From an uncultured Flavobacteriales bacterium (GTDB lineage: Bacteria; Bacteroidota; Bacteroidia; Flavobacteriales_G; Salibacteraceae): a stretch of DNA of 64,000 nucleotides. The notes under the pieces are model-generated. The model had not been told where the DNA came from. It was given only the letters and a program-made list of their open reading frames with translations, and searched no databases. Of this stretch, positions 34,496 through 43,370 are shown one piece after another. The number at the start of each line of letters is the position of its first letter. Positions within the stretch are counted from its first letter, which is position 1. The stretch is from positions 78,475-142,474 of the forward strand of contig CALSPD010000008.1 in assembly GCA_943788145.1 (NCBI GenBank), given 5' to 3'. Position numbers and translations under genes: made by a program.

Positions 34496-36868
34496 TTAAA
34501 ATTTGAAATTGATGGTTAAGTAAGGAATCGGAATAGCGTAAATGGAAAGGCGGAATGCCTTTGTGATTTCCGGATTATCCTCATCCTGTTGGAAAAAGAT
34601 TGAATAAGGGTTTTTTCGTCCGTAGACATTGTAAACTCCCGTAGCGAGATCGATGGAATAATTTTTCTTTTCAGGATTCACTAGGTTAAAGTTCATAGCT
34701 GCATCCAAACGGTGATAAGCGGGGGTTCGCGCTCCATTTCTGTTGTTGTAAATGGGGTAGGTGACTCCGCCAAAAGTCGCGCGTGCTTCAGGATAGGTGA
34801 TAGGTCGGCCTGTCATATAAGCAAAGCTCGATGCGAAATTTATGCGCTTTGTGATGTCGTAGCTAGCAACAATACTGATGTCGTGCGTTTTGTCCCAGTT
34901 TGCTGGATAGGGATCGCCATTGTTTATTTCCGCAACAAAGCGCTCTACCCTTGATAAAGTATAACTAACCCATCCGGTTAGTTTACCGCGCTTACGTTTA
35001 ATCTGAAATTCCAATCCATAAGCTTGTCCGTCACCAGTGTACAATTCCGTTTCCAAAGTGTTGTTAAGAAGCAATTCTGCCTCGTCTTTATAGTCGACCA
35101 AATCTTGAAAGTATTTGTAATACACCTCCACCGATGTCTCATAGGTGTTCGCCCGAAAGTTTCTAAAATAACCCAGTCCGATCTGGTCCACAAGTCCAGG
35201 CTTGATATATTCACCTGCAGGCATGTAAATATCTACTGGAGTAGCAGCGGTGGTGTTTGAAATCAAATGGATGTATTGGCGCATTCGATTGTAACTTCCT
35301 TTCACAGATGAAAATTCATCAATTTGAAAGTTCACTGAAAACCTAGGTTCAATGCCGTGGTAGAATTTCACAATATCCCATTCGTCATACTGAATCGTAT
35401 CAATAGGAGTAACATTTTGAGATGGGTTATCAGGATCGATAGGTTGGTCATTTGGATATTTATATACGTGTCCAGCGCCTAATTGAGCAAATCCGCTGTA
35501 TCGAACACCATAAGCAAGTGTCAATCGAGTGCCAATTTTTTGTTCATTGCTTAAATAAAGGGCCGATTCAAAAGCAGGAATTGAACGCACTTTAAAATTG
35601 AAGGTGTCGCGCACATCGCCTGTTTCAAAGTAGGCTTCGGCCGCTCCAGGGCTGAAATAATAGTATGTGTTTTGAAAACCGAACTCGACTTTGTTGTTTG
35701 GATTTGCGAAGTAGGTGAAATCTGCCTTTCCGCTTATGTTTTCAATGTCGGCTTTCCACTCTAGTCCAAAGGCATCTTGCTCAAAACCGAGGGAATAGCT
35801 GTATTTACTATAAATAGCCGAGAAATTCGAGAATAGCTTTTCTGAAAACAAATGATTCCATCGAAGGGTTGCCGTTCGGTTTCCCCAGCGAGTTCTGAAT
35901 AATCCATCTAAATCAAACACATCGTCTCCAAAATAACCGGCCACAAAAACACGGTTTTTGTCATTTATAGTCCAGTTCACTTTTCCGTTTAGATCATAGA
36001 AATATAACCTGCTGTCCTTGATGGTCTCGTCTGGGGCAAAAGGGAAAAAGATGTCGAAGTAGCTTCTTCGACCCGACACGATAAAGCTCGCTTTGTCCTT
36101 GACGATAGGCCCTTCCAATGTCAATCTGCTGAAAAGTAAACCTAGTCCACCGGTAGCGCTATATTTTTTCTGATTGCCCTCTTTTTGACGAATGTCTAAT
36201 ACGGAGGAAAGCCGACCACCGTATTTGGAAGGGATTCCGCCTTTATATAGCTTGGCATCTTTGATGGCATCGGCATTAAAAACAGAGAAAAATCCAAAAA
36301 GATGGCTTGAACTAAATACGGGACTTTCATCCAAGAGGATGAGGTTTTGATCAATGTTTCCACCGCGAACATTAAAGCCTGTGGCTCCTTCACCCACTGT
36401 CGTAACTCCAGGTAAAAGTTGAATAGAGCGGATGATGTCCGCTTCCCCAAGCAACTGAGGTATTTTTTTTACCTGAGCGATGTCAAGTTTTTCAACACTC
36501 ATTTCAACGCTTGTTAGCGCTTCGTCTTCGCGCTCCCCCGTTACGACCACCTCTTCCAACATGGCTTGCGAAAAACCGATTTCGGTGTTTCTGGTTAGGT
36601 TACTTGTCAGTTGAATCGTTTCAGAAACCGTTTCGAATCCTATGAAACTCCACTCTACCGTATACGTGCCGGGGTCAACGGATAGGGAGTAAAACCCATA
36701 TTCATTCGTCACGGTTCCGGCATTTAATTCTTTAATCAATACCGTAGCTGCTATCATGCCTTCACCCGTTTCAAGGTCTTTGACGTAACCACTTATGGTT
36801 ACCTTGTTCTGAGCGATTCCCGCACCGATGAATAAAATAGAAAATAGCAACGTTACGATTAGTCTCAT
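34496..36868 (-). CDS. TonB-dependent outer-membrane receptor
   Basis: The 790-residue outer-membrane receptor has a signal peptide ending near GIAQN. Residues about 23-105 form a carboxypeptidase-regulatory-like domain (ISGYVKDLETGEGMIAATVL, YGFYSLSVDPGTYTVEWSFIG). Next come the TonB plug (VEKLDIAQVKKIPQLLGEADII, GFNVRGGNIDQNLILLDE, GGIPSKYGGRLSSVLDI) and a 22-strand-type barrel ending in Phe (YLTINFKF). No STN domain is present, so it is not an anti-sigma-signalling receptor. It pairs with the DUF4249 gene. The ligand is unknown. Confidence 0.94.
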   Translation of the reverse strand: MRLIVTLLFSILFIGAGIAQNKVTISGYVKDLETGEGMIAATVLIKELNAGTVTNEYGFYSLSVDPGTYTVEWSFIGFETVSETIQLTSNLTRNTEIGFSQAMLEEVVVTGEREDEALTSVEMSVEKLDIAQVKKIPQLLGEADIIRSIQLLPGVTTVGEGATGFNVRGGNIDQNLILLDESPVFSSSHLFGFFSVFNADAIKDAKLYKGGIPSKYGGRLSSVLDIRQKEGNQKKYSATGGLGLLFSRLTLEGPIVKDKASFIVSGRRSYFDIFFPFAPDETIKDSRLYFYDLNGKVNWTINDKNRVFVAGYFGDDVFDLDGLFRTRWGNRTATLRWNHLFSEKLFSNFSAIYSKYSYSLGFEQDAFGLEWKADIENISGKADFTYFANPNNKVEFGFQNTYYYFSPGAAEAYFETGDVRDTFNFKVRSIPAFESALYLSNEQKIGTRLTLAYGVRYSGFAQLGAGHVYKYPNDQPIDPDNPSQNVTPIDTIQYDEWDIVKFYHGIEPRFSVNFQIDEFSSVKGSYNRMRQYIHLISNTTAATPVDIYMPAGEYIKPGLVDQIGLGYFRNFRANTYETSVEVYYKYFQDLVDYKDEAELLLNNTLETELYTGDGQAYGLEFQIKRKRGKLTGWVSYTLSRVERFVAEINNGDPYPANWDKTHDISIVASYDITKRINFASSFAYMTGRPITYPEARATFGGVTYPIYNNRNGARTPAYHRLDAAMNFNLVNPEKKNYSIDLATGVYNVYGRKNPYSIFFQQDEDNPEITKAFRLSIYAIPIPYLTINFKF

Positions 36869-36887
36869 CCGTAGTTTTTATTGGCGG

Positions 36888-36896
36888 GCAAATGTA
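36888..36896 (-). promoter_or_regulatory. Promoter -7 element for the TonB receptor/DUF4249 pair
   Basis: On the minus strand TACATTTGC matches TAnnTTTGC, 19 bases upstream of the receptor ATG. TTG-like sequences (TTTGATTG) lie just upstream, at a spacing shorter than usual. Confidence 0.45.
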
Positions 36897-37013
36897 CCTT
36901 TCGTGGTCAATCAAAGCACCGTGATTGGATGAATGGAACAATTAAGAGGAGGAATGGTTTACCTTTCTTGCTTAACTATCGCGAAGATTGACGGAAAAAT
37001 AAATCCGAAAAAA

Positions 37014-37045
37014 ATTATGCACGCATAATAAATATTTTACTTTCG
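37014..37045 (+). promoter_or_regulatory. MarR-type operator overlapping the fad operon promoter
   Basis: ATTATGC-AC-GCATAAT (37014-37029) is a perfect 7+2+7 palindrome. TTACTTTCG (37037-37045), a -7-like box also seen before the M42 gene, follows 7 bases later and the marR ATG 11 bases after that. The palindrome overlies the -33 region, so binding by the product of the adjacent gene would give autorepression of marR and the beta-oxidation genes. Confidence 0.6.
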
Positions 37046-37056
37046 ATTCTCATATT

Positions 37057-37488
37057 ATGAAGTCAGAGGATACGGTAGATTATTATTTGAGGAAAACTTG
37101 GTTAAAGGTTTCCAAGATGTACAACCAAATTGCTGCACCATACGGGCTCACTCAATCGATTGGATTCATACTTTTAAACATTGATCCTAAAAAAGGAACG
37201 CCTTCAACGCAACTTGGGCCAATGATGGGAATGGAGCCTACTAGCTTAAGTCGAACATTGAAAGCGATAGAAGGGAAAGGATGGATAGTGAAAAGGTCCG
37301 ATGCGTCTGATGGTCGAGTTACGCGTATATTGCTGACGGATGAAGGACATCGATTGCGGGCGATTTCGAGAGAAACGGTTGTAAGCTTTAATCAGAAGTT
37401 ATTGGAAGAAATTGGTGCTGAACGATTTAAAGAATTTGTAAAAGTCATGGACATCATTGATGTTCATTCAACGAAGAAAAAAATATGA
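37057..37488 (+). CDS. MarR family regulator of the beta-oxidation operon
   Basis: The 143-residue winged-helix regulator has helices matching MarR (LRKTWLKVSKMYNQIAAPYGLTQS) and a recognition region (TQLGPMMGMEPTSLSRTLKAIEGKGWIVKRSD) with a basic wing (DGRVTRILLTDEG). It lies directly upstream of the 3-hydroxyacyl-CoA dehydrogenase gene, overlapping it by four bases, in an operon of fatty-acid degradation genes. I infer repression relieved by acyl-CoA or fatty acids, as in other MarR-type lipid regulators. The palindrome at 37014 is its probable site. Confidence 0.93.
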   Translation: MKSEDTVDYYLRKTWLKVSKMYNQIAAPYGLTQSIGFILLNIDPKKGTPSTQLGPMMGMEPTSLSRTLKAIEGKGWIVKRSDASDGRVTRILLTDEGHRLRAISRETVVSFNQKLLEEIGAERFKEFVKVMDIIDVHSTKKKI

Positions 37489-39893
37489 CAAAAAGAAGAA
37501 TTAATAAAGTAGCCGTTTTGGGCTCTGGAATTATGGGTTCGCGGATTGCGTGTCACTTTGCCAATGTCGGTGTGCAAGTCTTGTTGCTTGATATTGTGCC
37601 ACGTGAGCCCAATGAGCAAGAGCAAGCAAAGGGTTTAACACTGGATCATCCCATGGTTCGAAACAGAATTGTAAACGACAGCCTGCAAACAGCATTAAAG
37701 AGTAGTCCATCACCTATCTATAAAAAGTCGTTTGCCAAGCTAATTGAAACAGGAAATTTTGATGATGATTTACAAAAAATATCCGATTGTGACTGGGTGA
37801 TTGAAGTAATCATAGAACGGTTGGATATTAAGCAAAGCCTTTTCGAACGAGTTGAGAAATTCCGAAAGCCTGGTACCTTAATCACATCCAATACTTCGGG
37901 AATTCCTATCCATTTGATGAGCGAAGGTAGAAGTGAAGACTTCCAAAAGCATTTTTGTGGAACCCACTTTTTTAATCCACCGCGATACTTGAAGTTGCTT
38001 GAAATAATTCCTGGCCCGAATACGGATGTTGTCGTGCTTGACTTCCTGATGGATTATGGTAAAAGATATTTAGGAAAGACCACTGTTTGGTGTAAAGACA
38101 CTCCCGCGTTTATCGCCAATAGAGTGGGCGTGTTTAGCATCATGTGGATGTTTCATCATGTGAAAGAAAAAGGATATACGGTTGATGAAATAGATCGACT
38201 AACAGGTCCGGTTATTGGACGGCCTAAATCAGCAACATTTCGAACAACAGATGTTGTTGGCCTTGATACATTAGTTCACGTTTCGAACGGTGTGAAAAAC
38301 AACGTTCCAAACGATGAAATGGCAGACCTGTTTCAGATTCCCGACTACATCCAAAAAATGGTCGATGGTAAAATGCTCGGTGATAAAACGAAGCAAGGGT
38401 TTTTTAAGAAAACGAAAACACCGGAAGGTAAACGAGAAATTCTTGTGCTGGATATAAACAGCATGGATTACGGACCTCGATCCAAGCCAAAGTTTGCATC
38501 ACTAGAGGCATCAAAATCCATTGATGATCTAGGATCTCGCCTAAAATTTTTATTTGGATTTAAAGATAGAGCCGGGGACTTTTACAGAGCTCATTTTTCT
38601 TCGCTCTTCGCTTATGTCAGTCATAGAGTTCCAGAAATAAGCGATGAAGTATATCGACTGGACGATGCTATGAAAGCTGGATTCGGATATGAAATTGGTC
38701 CGTTTGAAGCTTGGGACGCCATCGGTGTGAAGGGAGGATTAGCTGAAATTGAAAATCAAGGTTTGGTGCCAGCGAATTGGATTAAAACCATGGTTGATTC
38801 AGGAGCGGAAAGCTTCTATAGAATACACGATGGTAAACGGCAGTTTTGGGATCAAAAAACGGCTTCATATATAGATATTCCTGGTCAAGATGGAATGGTG
38901 AGTTTGATGATAGCTAAGCATCAAAATGTGCTTTGGAAGAATTCAGGAACGACCATAACAGATTTGGGCGATGGCATTTTAAATGTCGAATTCCATACAA
39001 AAATGAACACCATTGGAGGCGATGTACTTCAAGGCTTGAGTAAGGCCATTGATATGGCTGAGTCGGACTACGAAGGAATGGTAGTTTACAATGAAGGTGG
39101 AAACTTCAGTGCTGGAGCCAATGTCGGAATGATCTTTATGATGGCGGCTGAACAAGAATATGACGAGCTGGATTTTGCCATTCGACAGTTTCAACAAACT
39201 ATGATGCGAATGCGTTATTCCAGTATTCCCGTTGTCAGCGCCCCACACAACCTAGCCCTCGGTGGAGCATGTGAACTAAGTATGCATGCCGACAAGGTGG
39301 TTGCGAATGCTGAGCTTTACATGGGATTGGTTGAGTTTGGAGTCGGAGTGATTCCTGGTGGAGGCGGAACAAAGGAGTTTGCTTTGCGATTGTCAGACGA
39401 ACTAAGGGAAGGCGACATCAGATCAAACCAGTTTCGAAATCGGTTGATGACCATTGCGCAAGCCAAGGTTTCAACTTCCGCTTATGAAGCCTTTGAATTG
39501 GGGTATTTAAGACAGGGGATTGATGAAGTAGTAGTAAGTCGGGAACTTCAACTAACCCGATCGAAACGCGCGGCATTGGACTTGGCGGAAAAGGGATATA
39601 CAAGGCCAAAAGAAAGACATGACATTCAGGTGCTGGGCAATGAAGGACTAGGGTTGGTTTATGTTGGAGCTGAAACCATGGCGTCAGGAAACTACATGAG
39701 CGAACATGATCGGGTAATTAGCGAAAAACTTGGATGGGTGCTTTGTGGAGGCGATTTAAGCTATCCGCAGGAAGTGTCAGAAAAGTATTTGCTCGACCTA
39801 GAACGAAAAGCATTTTTAGAATTGTGTGCTACTCGTCCAACCCTGGAGCGACTTCAAAGCATGGTTAAGTATGGAAAAGTATTAAGAAACTAA
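37485..39893 (+). CDS. 3-hydroxyacyl-CoA dehydrogenase / enoyl-CoA hydratase (FadN-like)
   Basis: The bifunctional beta-oxidation enzyme has 802 residues. The order is dehydrogenase first: an NAD-binding Rossmann motif (VAVLGSGIMGSRIACHFANVGV) and the HCDH domains (FCGTHFFNPPRYLKLLEIIPG) up to about 410. An enoyl-CoA hydratase/isomerase domain follows at about 480-700 (GGNFSAGANVG, ALGGACELSMHADKVVA). This order matches Bacillus FadN rather than E. coli FadB, where the hydratase comes first. It partners the thiolase gene, four bases downstream. Confidence 0.95.
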   Translation: MTKRRINKVAVLGSGIMGSRIACHFANVGVQVLLLDIVPREPNEQEQAKGLTLDHPMVRNRIVNDSLQTALKSSPSPIYKKSFAKLIETGNFDDDLQKISDCDWVIEVIIERLDIKQSLFERVEKFRKPGTLITSNTSGIPIHLMSEGRSEDFQKHFCGTHFFNPPRYLKLLEIIPGPNTDVVVLDFLMDYGKRYLGKTTVWCKDTPAFIANRVGVFSIMWMFHHVKEKGYTVDEIDRLTGPVIGRPKSATFRTTDVVGLDTLVHVSNGVKNNVPNDEMADLFQIPDYIQKMVDGKMLGDKTKQGFFKKTKTPEGKREILVLDINSMDYGPRSKPKFASLEASKSIDDLGSRLKFLFGFKDRAGDFYRAHFSSLFAYVSHRVPEISDEVYRLDDAMKAGFGYEIGPFEAWDAIGVKGGLAEIENQGLVPANWIKTMVDSGAESFYRIHDGKRQFWDQKTASYIDIPGQDGMVSLMIAKHQNVLWKNSGTTITDLGDGILNVEFHTKMNTIGGDVLQGLSKAIDMAESDYEGMVVYNEGGNFSAGANVGMIFMMAAEQEYDELDFAIRQFQQTMMRMRYSSIPVVSAPHNLALGGACELSMHADKVVANAELYMGLVEFGVGVIPGGGGTKEFALRLSDELREGDIRSNQFRNRLMTIAQAKVSTSAYEAFELGYLRQGIDEVVVSRELQLTRSKRAALDLAEKGYTRPKERHDIQVLGNEGLGLVYVGAETMASGNYMSEHDRVISEKLGWVLCGGDLSYPQEVSEKYLLDLERKAFLELCATRPTLERLQSMVKYGKVLRN

Positions 39894-39897
39894 AATT

Positions 39898-41070
39898 ATG
39901 AACGCATATATAATAGCAGGAAAAAGGTCGGCCGTAGGAAAAGCACCAAGAGGTAAACTACGCTTTACTCGGCCAGATGATTTAGCAGCAGCAGTGATAA
40001 AAGGCATGCTCGCAGACTTTCCAGATTTGGATAGAGACCGAATAGACGATGTCATTGTAGGAAATGCCACCCCTGAAGCCGAGCAAGGTTTAAATGTGGG
40101 GCGCATGATTTCGCTTATGAGCCTCGATACAGATAAAGTGCCTGGAATGACGGTAAATCGTTACTGTTCATCTGGACTGGAAACAATAGCAATTGCATCT
40201 GCTAAAATCCATGCTGGATTGGCTGATATTATCATCGCTGGTGGAGTTGAAACAATGAGTCCCATTCCGTTTGGTGGATGGCGCATTGTGCCAAATGCTC
40301 CTGTGGCTCATGCCAATCACGACTATTATTGGGGCATGGGTTTGACAGCTGAAGCTGTTGCCAGAGAATATAATGTTAGCCGAGAAGATCAAGATGCGTT
40401 TGCATATCAATCGCATATGAAAGCGATAGCAGCGATTAAAGCTGGTGCTTTTAAAGATGAAATTGTTCCTATAGAAGTGGAAGAAATTTTTGTCAAGGAC
40501 GACAAAAAGCAATCGAAGAAGTACATCTTCGATACGGATGAAGGTCCTCGACCAGATACAGAAATGTCCAAACTTGCTCGACTACGTCCGGTGTTTGATG
40601 CCAAAGGTTCGGTGACGGCTGGTAATGCTTCACAAACTAGTGATGGAGCAGCTTTTGTTATGATCGTGTCTGAAAGAATGTTGAAAGAATTGAATGTGGA
40701 ACCCATCGCACAGTTGAAGTCATATGCAGTAGCTGGTGTACCTCCAAGAATAATGGGGATAGGTCCCGTAGAGGCAATACCGAAGGCATTAAAACTTGCA
40801 GGTATGCGTCAAGAAGACATCGATTTAATCGAATTAAACGAAGCATTTGCCTCTCAGTCATTGGCGGTGATGCGAAAACTGGGTCTAAACCAAGACATAG
40901 TTAATGTAAACGGAGGCGCCATTTCCATTGGTCATCCACTGGGTTGTACCGGAGCCAAACTAAGCGTGCAAATGTTTAGCGAATTAAAACGAAGGAATCA
41001 GAAGTACGGTATGGTCACCATGTGTGTTGGTACAGGACAAGGTGCAGCTGGTATATTCGAAATGATGTAA
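39898..41070 (+). CDS. Acetyl-CoA C-acyltransferase (thiolase)
   Basis: Thiolase of 390 residues completes the beta-oxidation cycle by splitting 3-ketoacyl-CoA. The catalytic residues are visible: the acyl-accepting Cys in MTVNRYCSSGLETIAIAS (about 87), the His in GGAISIGHPLGCTGAK, and the second Cys in MVTMCVGTGQGAAG. The start immediately follows the dehydrogenase/hydratase gene. Similar FadA-type enzymes act on medium and long chains. I call the operon degradative because an acyl-CoA dehydrogenase follows. Confidence 0.97.
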   Translation: MNAYIIAGKRSAVGKAPRGKLRFTRPDDLAAAVIKGMLADFPDLDRDRIDDVIVGNATPEAEQGLNVGRMISLMSLDTDKVPGMTVNRYCSSGLETIAIASAKIHAGLADIIIAGGVETMSPIPFGGWRIVPNAPVAHANHDYYWGMGLTAEAVAREYNVSREDQDAFAYQSHMKAIAAIKAGAFKDEIVPIEVEEIFVKDDKKQSKKYIFDTDEGPRPDTEMSKLARLRPVFDAKGSVTAGNASQTSDGAAFVMIVSERMLKELNVEPIAQLKSYAVAGVPPRIMGIGPVEAIPKALKLAGMRQEDIDLIELNEAFASQSLAVMRKLGLNQDIVNVNGGAISIGHPLGCTGAKLSVQMFSELKRRNQKYGMVTMCVGTGQGAAGIFEMM

Positions 41071-41138
41071 TAAAATAAGTGGTCAAATCAGCACAAAGAT
41101 TCAAGGAAGCTTGATCAAAGTGCATAAAAAACAAAATT

Positions 41139-42911
41139 ATGAGTGCAATAAAAGGGGGAGAATTCCTGATAAGAAAAACAAGTCCTGAAGAGGTGTTCAC
41201 ACCGGAAGAGTGGGGTGAGGAAGAAAAAATGATTGCGCAAACCTGCCGTGATTTTTTAGCTCAGGAGGTGTTGCCTTTAGTTGATAAGATTGATTCCATG
41301 GAAGATCCAACGCTCATGCCGAGCTTGTTGAAAAAGGCGGGTGAATTGGGGATTCTTTCCATTTCAATTCCAACGGAATATGGTGGCATGGGAATGGACT
41401 TTAAAACCTCCATGCTGGCGGCCGAAGCTGTCGGTGGTGGTCATTCTTTTAGCGTTGCAATTTCCGCTCACACAGGAATAGGTACACTTCCAATTCTGTA
41501 TTATGGAAGCGAAGAGCAAAAACAGAAATACATACCAAAGCTAGGTTCAGGAGAGTGGTTAGGTTGCTATTGTTTAACAGAGCCTAGTGCTGGTTCGGAT
41601 GCAAATTCGGGTAAGACAAAGGCGGTTAAAGAAGGTGCTAACTGGAAATTGAACGGCCAGAAAATGTGGATTACGAATGGCGGATTTGCTAACTTATACA
41701 CGGTCTTCGCTAAAATTGATGATGATAAAAATCTAAGTGCATTTATTGTTCAAAAGGGCGCAGAAGGATTATCATTAAACCCTGAGGAAAAGAAGATGGG
41801 CATCAAGGGCTCATCCACACGTCAAGTCTTTTTTAACGATGTTGTAGTGCCTGATGGTAATCAGTTAAGCGATCGTCAAAATGGCTTTAAAATCGCCTTA
41901 AACATTCTGAATGTGGGACGAATTAAACTGGCCGCAGCAACACTTGGAGCAGCGAAAGAAGTGGTGACCGTTAGCGTAAAATACGCCAATGAAAGAAACC
42001 AGTTTGGCCGTCCTATTTCAAAGTATGGAGCGATTAAATATAAAATTGGCGAAATGGCGATGAGAACGTATGCATTGGAAAGTGCCGTTTATCGAATCAG
42101 TCAAAACATTCAAGATCGAATTCATGGTTTAGCTGCTGAGGGCATGGATAAAAGTGAAGCAACACTGAAGGGTATTGAAGAATACGCTGCTGAATGTGCT
42201 ATGATGAAAGTGTTAGGTTCTGAGGTACTTGATTACGTAACTGACGAAGGTGTTCAGATACACGGTGGAATGGGTTACAGCGCAGAAACCATTGTAGAGA
42301 AAGCGTATAGAGACAGCCGAATCAATCGAATTTTTGAGGGAACGAACGAGATCAATCGAATGTTAACAGTCGATATGATTCTTAAAAAGGCGATGAATGG
42401 AGAGCTCGATTTGATGGGCGCTGCAAAATCAGTTCAAGATGAGCTGTTGAGTATTCCTGATTTTGGAGACAACGACAATGAACTATTTGGTGCTGAACAT
42501 AAACTTATTGCGAACTTCAAGAAAGCTGTGTTGATGGTGGCTGGTGCCGCTGCTCAAAAGCTTATGATGGATTTGCCAAAGGAGCAGGAAGTTTTGATGA
42601 ATATCGCTGATATGGCGATTGATACGTATACATGTGAGTCGATTCTCCTGCGTGTACACAAGCGAATCCTTGCCAATGGGGAAGATGGTCAGGAAGTCTA
42701 TAAGGCTATGGTTCAGGTATATCTTCACGATGCAGCCGATCGGGTCAACAAGGCGGGGAAAGAGGCAATCTTGTCCTTTGCTGAAGGCGATGAGCTCCGA
42801 ATGATGTTGATGGGTGTCAAAAGATTTACAAAGTCTGAACCCGTTAATGCCAAAGAACTCAGAAGATTAGTTGCTGATAGTGTGATTAAGGAAAATAAAT
42901 ACAACGTTTAA
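41139..42911 (+). CDS. Acyl-CoA dehydrogenase with C-terminal extension
   Basis: This FAD-dependent enzyme performs the first step of beta-oxidation. The 590-residue length exceeds the usual 380 because of a C-terminal helical extension (about 430-590), as in very-long-chain-type dehydrogenases. Family motifs include YCLTEPSAGSDANSGKTKA, MWITNGGFANLYTVFAK, the FAD-binding region ERNQFGRPISKYGAIKYK and YRDSRINRIFEGTNEINRM, with the probable catalytic Glu in EGTNEI. It is 68 bases after the thiolase gene and is the last member of the marR operon. Confidence 0.95.
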   Translation: MSAIKGGEFLIRKTSPEEVFTPEEWGEEEKMIAQTCRDFLAQEVLPLVDKIDSMEDPTLMPSLLKKAGELGILSISIPTEYGGMGMDFKTSMLAAEAVGGGHSFSVAISAHTGIGTLPILYYGSEEQKQKYIPKLGSGEWLGCYCLTEPSAGSDANSGKTKAVKEGANWKLNGQKMWITNGGFANLYTVFAKIDDDKNLSAFIVQKGAEGLSLNPEEKKMGIKGSSTRQVFFNDVVVPDGNQLSDRQNGFKIALNILNVGRIKLAAATLGAAKEVVTVSVKYANERNQFGRPISKYGAIKYKIGEMAMRTYALESAVYRISQNIQDRIHGLAAEGMDKSEATLKGIEEYAAECAMMKVLGSEVLDYVTDEGVQIHGGMGYSAETIVEKAYRDSRINRIFEGTNEINRMLTVDMILKKAMNGELDLMGAAKSVQDELLSIPDFGDNDNELFGAEHKLIANFKKAVLMVAGAAAQKLMMDLPKEQEVLMNIADMAIDTYTCESILLRVHKRILANGEDGQEVYKAMVQVYLHDAADRVNKAGKEAILSFAEGDELRMMLMGVKRFTKSEPVNAKELRRLVADSVIKENKYNV

Positions 42912-42965
42912 TCCCATTTATTACGTAACCTTTTTATTATTTCGGACTATATTAGGGACGGATTA

Positions 42966-43358
42966 ATGTGGGATATGTGCGCTATAGTTGACGATAATAA
43001 ATTCGATCGTTTGATATGCAATCGTATAGTCGAAAGATTGGACGAGAGTATTGATGTTGTCCAATTTGATTCGGGCGAATCCATACTCTCGTATTTGGTT
43101 TCGGATGACTTTCTCAGTGATGACTTCCTCATTTTCCTTGACATCAATATGCCAAAAATGAACGGGTTTGAGTTTCTTGAGCAAATGGTCAATTCAGAAG
43201 CTATAAAACCTAAGCTTCACACCATATCAGTAATCATTATGACTTCTTCCACTCGAATTGAGGATAGAGATATGGCTGCGAAATATCCATGCGTTAGAGG
43301 TTTTATTCAAAAACCTATGCAAGCGAGTCAAGTGGAGTCCGCGATGCGGGTGAATTGA
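42966..43358 (+). CDS. Stand-alone response regulator receiver protein
   Basis: The product is a 130-residue single-domain receiver. The acidic pair (VDDN, Asp9-Asp10), phosphoacceptor Asp59 (FLDINMPKMNG), Thr/Ser (MTSS) and Lys117 (IQKPM) are all present. No output domain follows, so it acts through another protein, as CheY or Spo0F do. Two starts are possible (42966, or MCAIVDDN at 42975). No kinase is adjacent; the TPR-kinase at 58 kb lacks a neighbouring partner. It is convergent with the PorE-like gene, 12 bases apart. Confidence 0.92.
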   Translation: MWDMCAIVDDNKFDRLICNRIVERLDESIDVVQFDSGESILSYLVSDDFLSDDFLIFLDINMPKMNGFEFLEQMVNSEAIKPKLHTISVIIMTSSTRIEDRDMAAKYPCVRGFIQKPMQASQVESAMRVN

Positions 43359-43370
43359 TAACTGGGTTTA

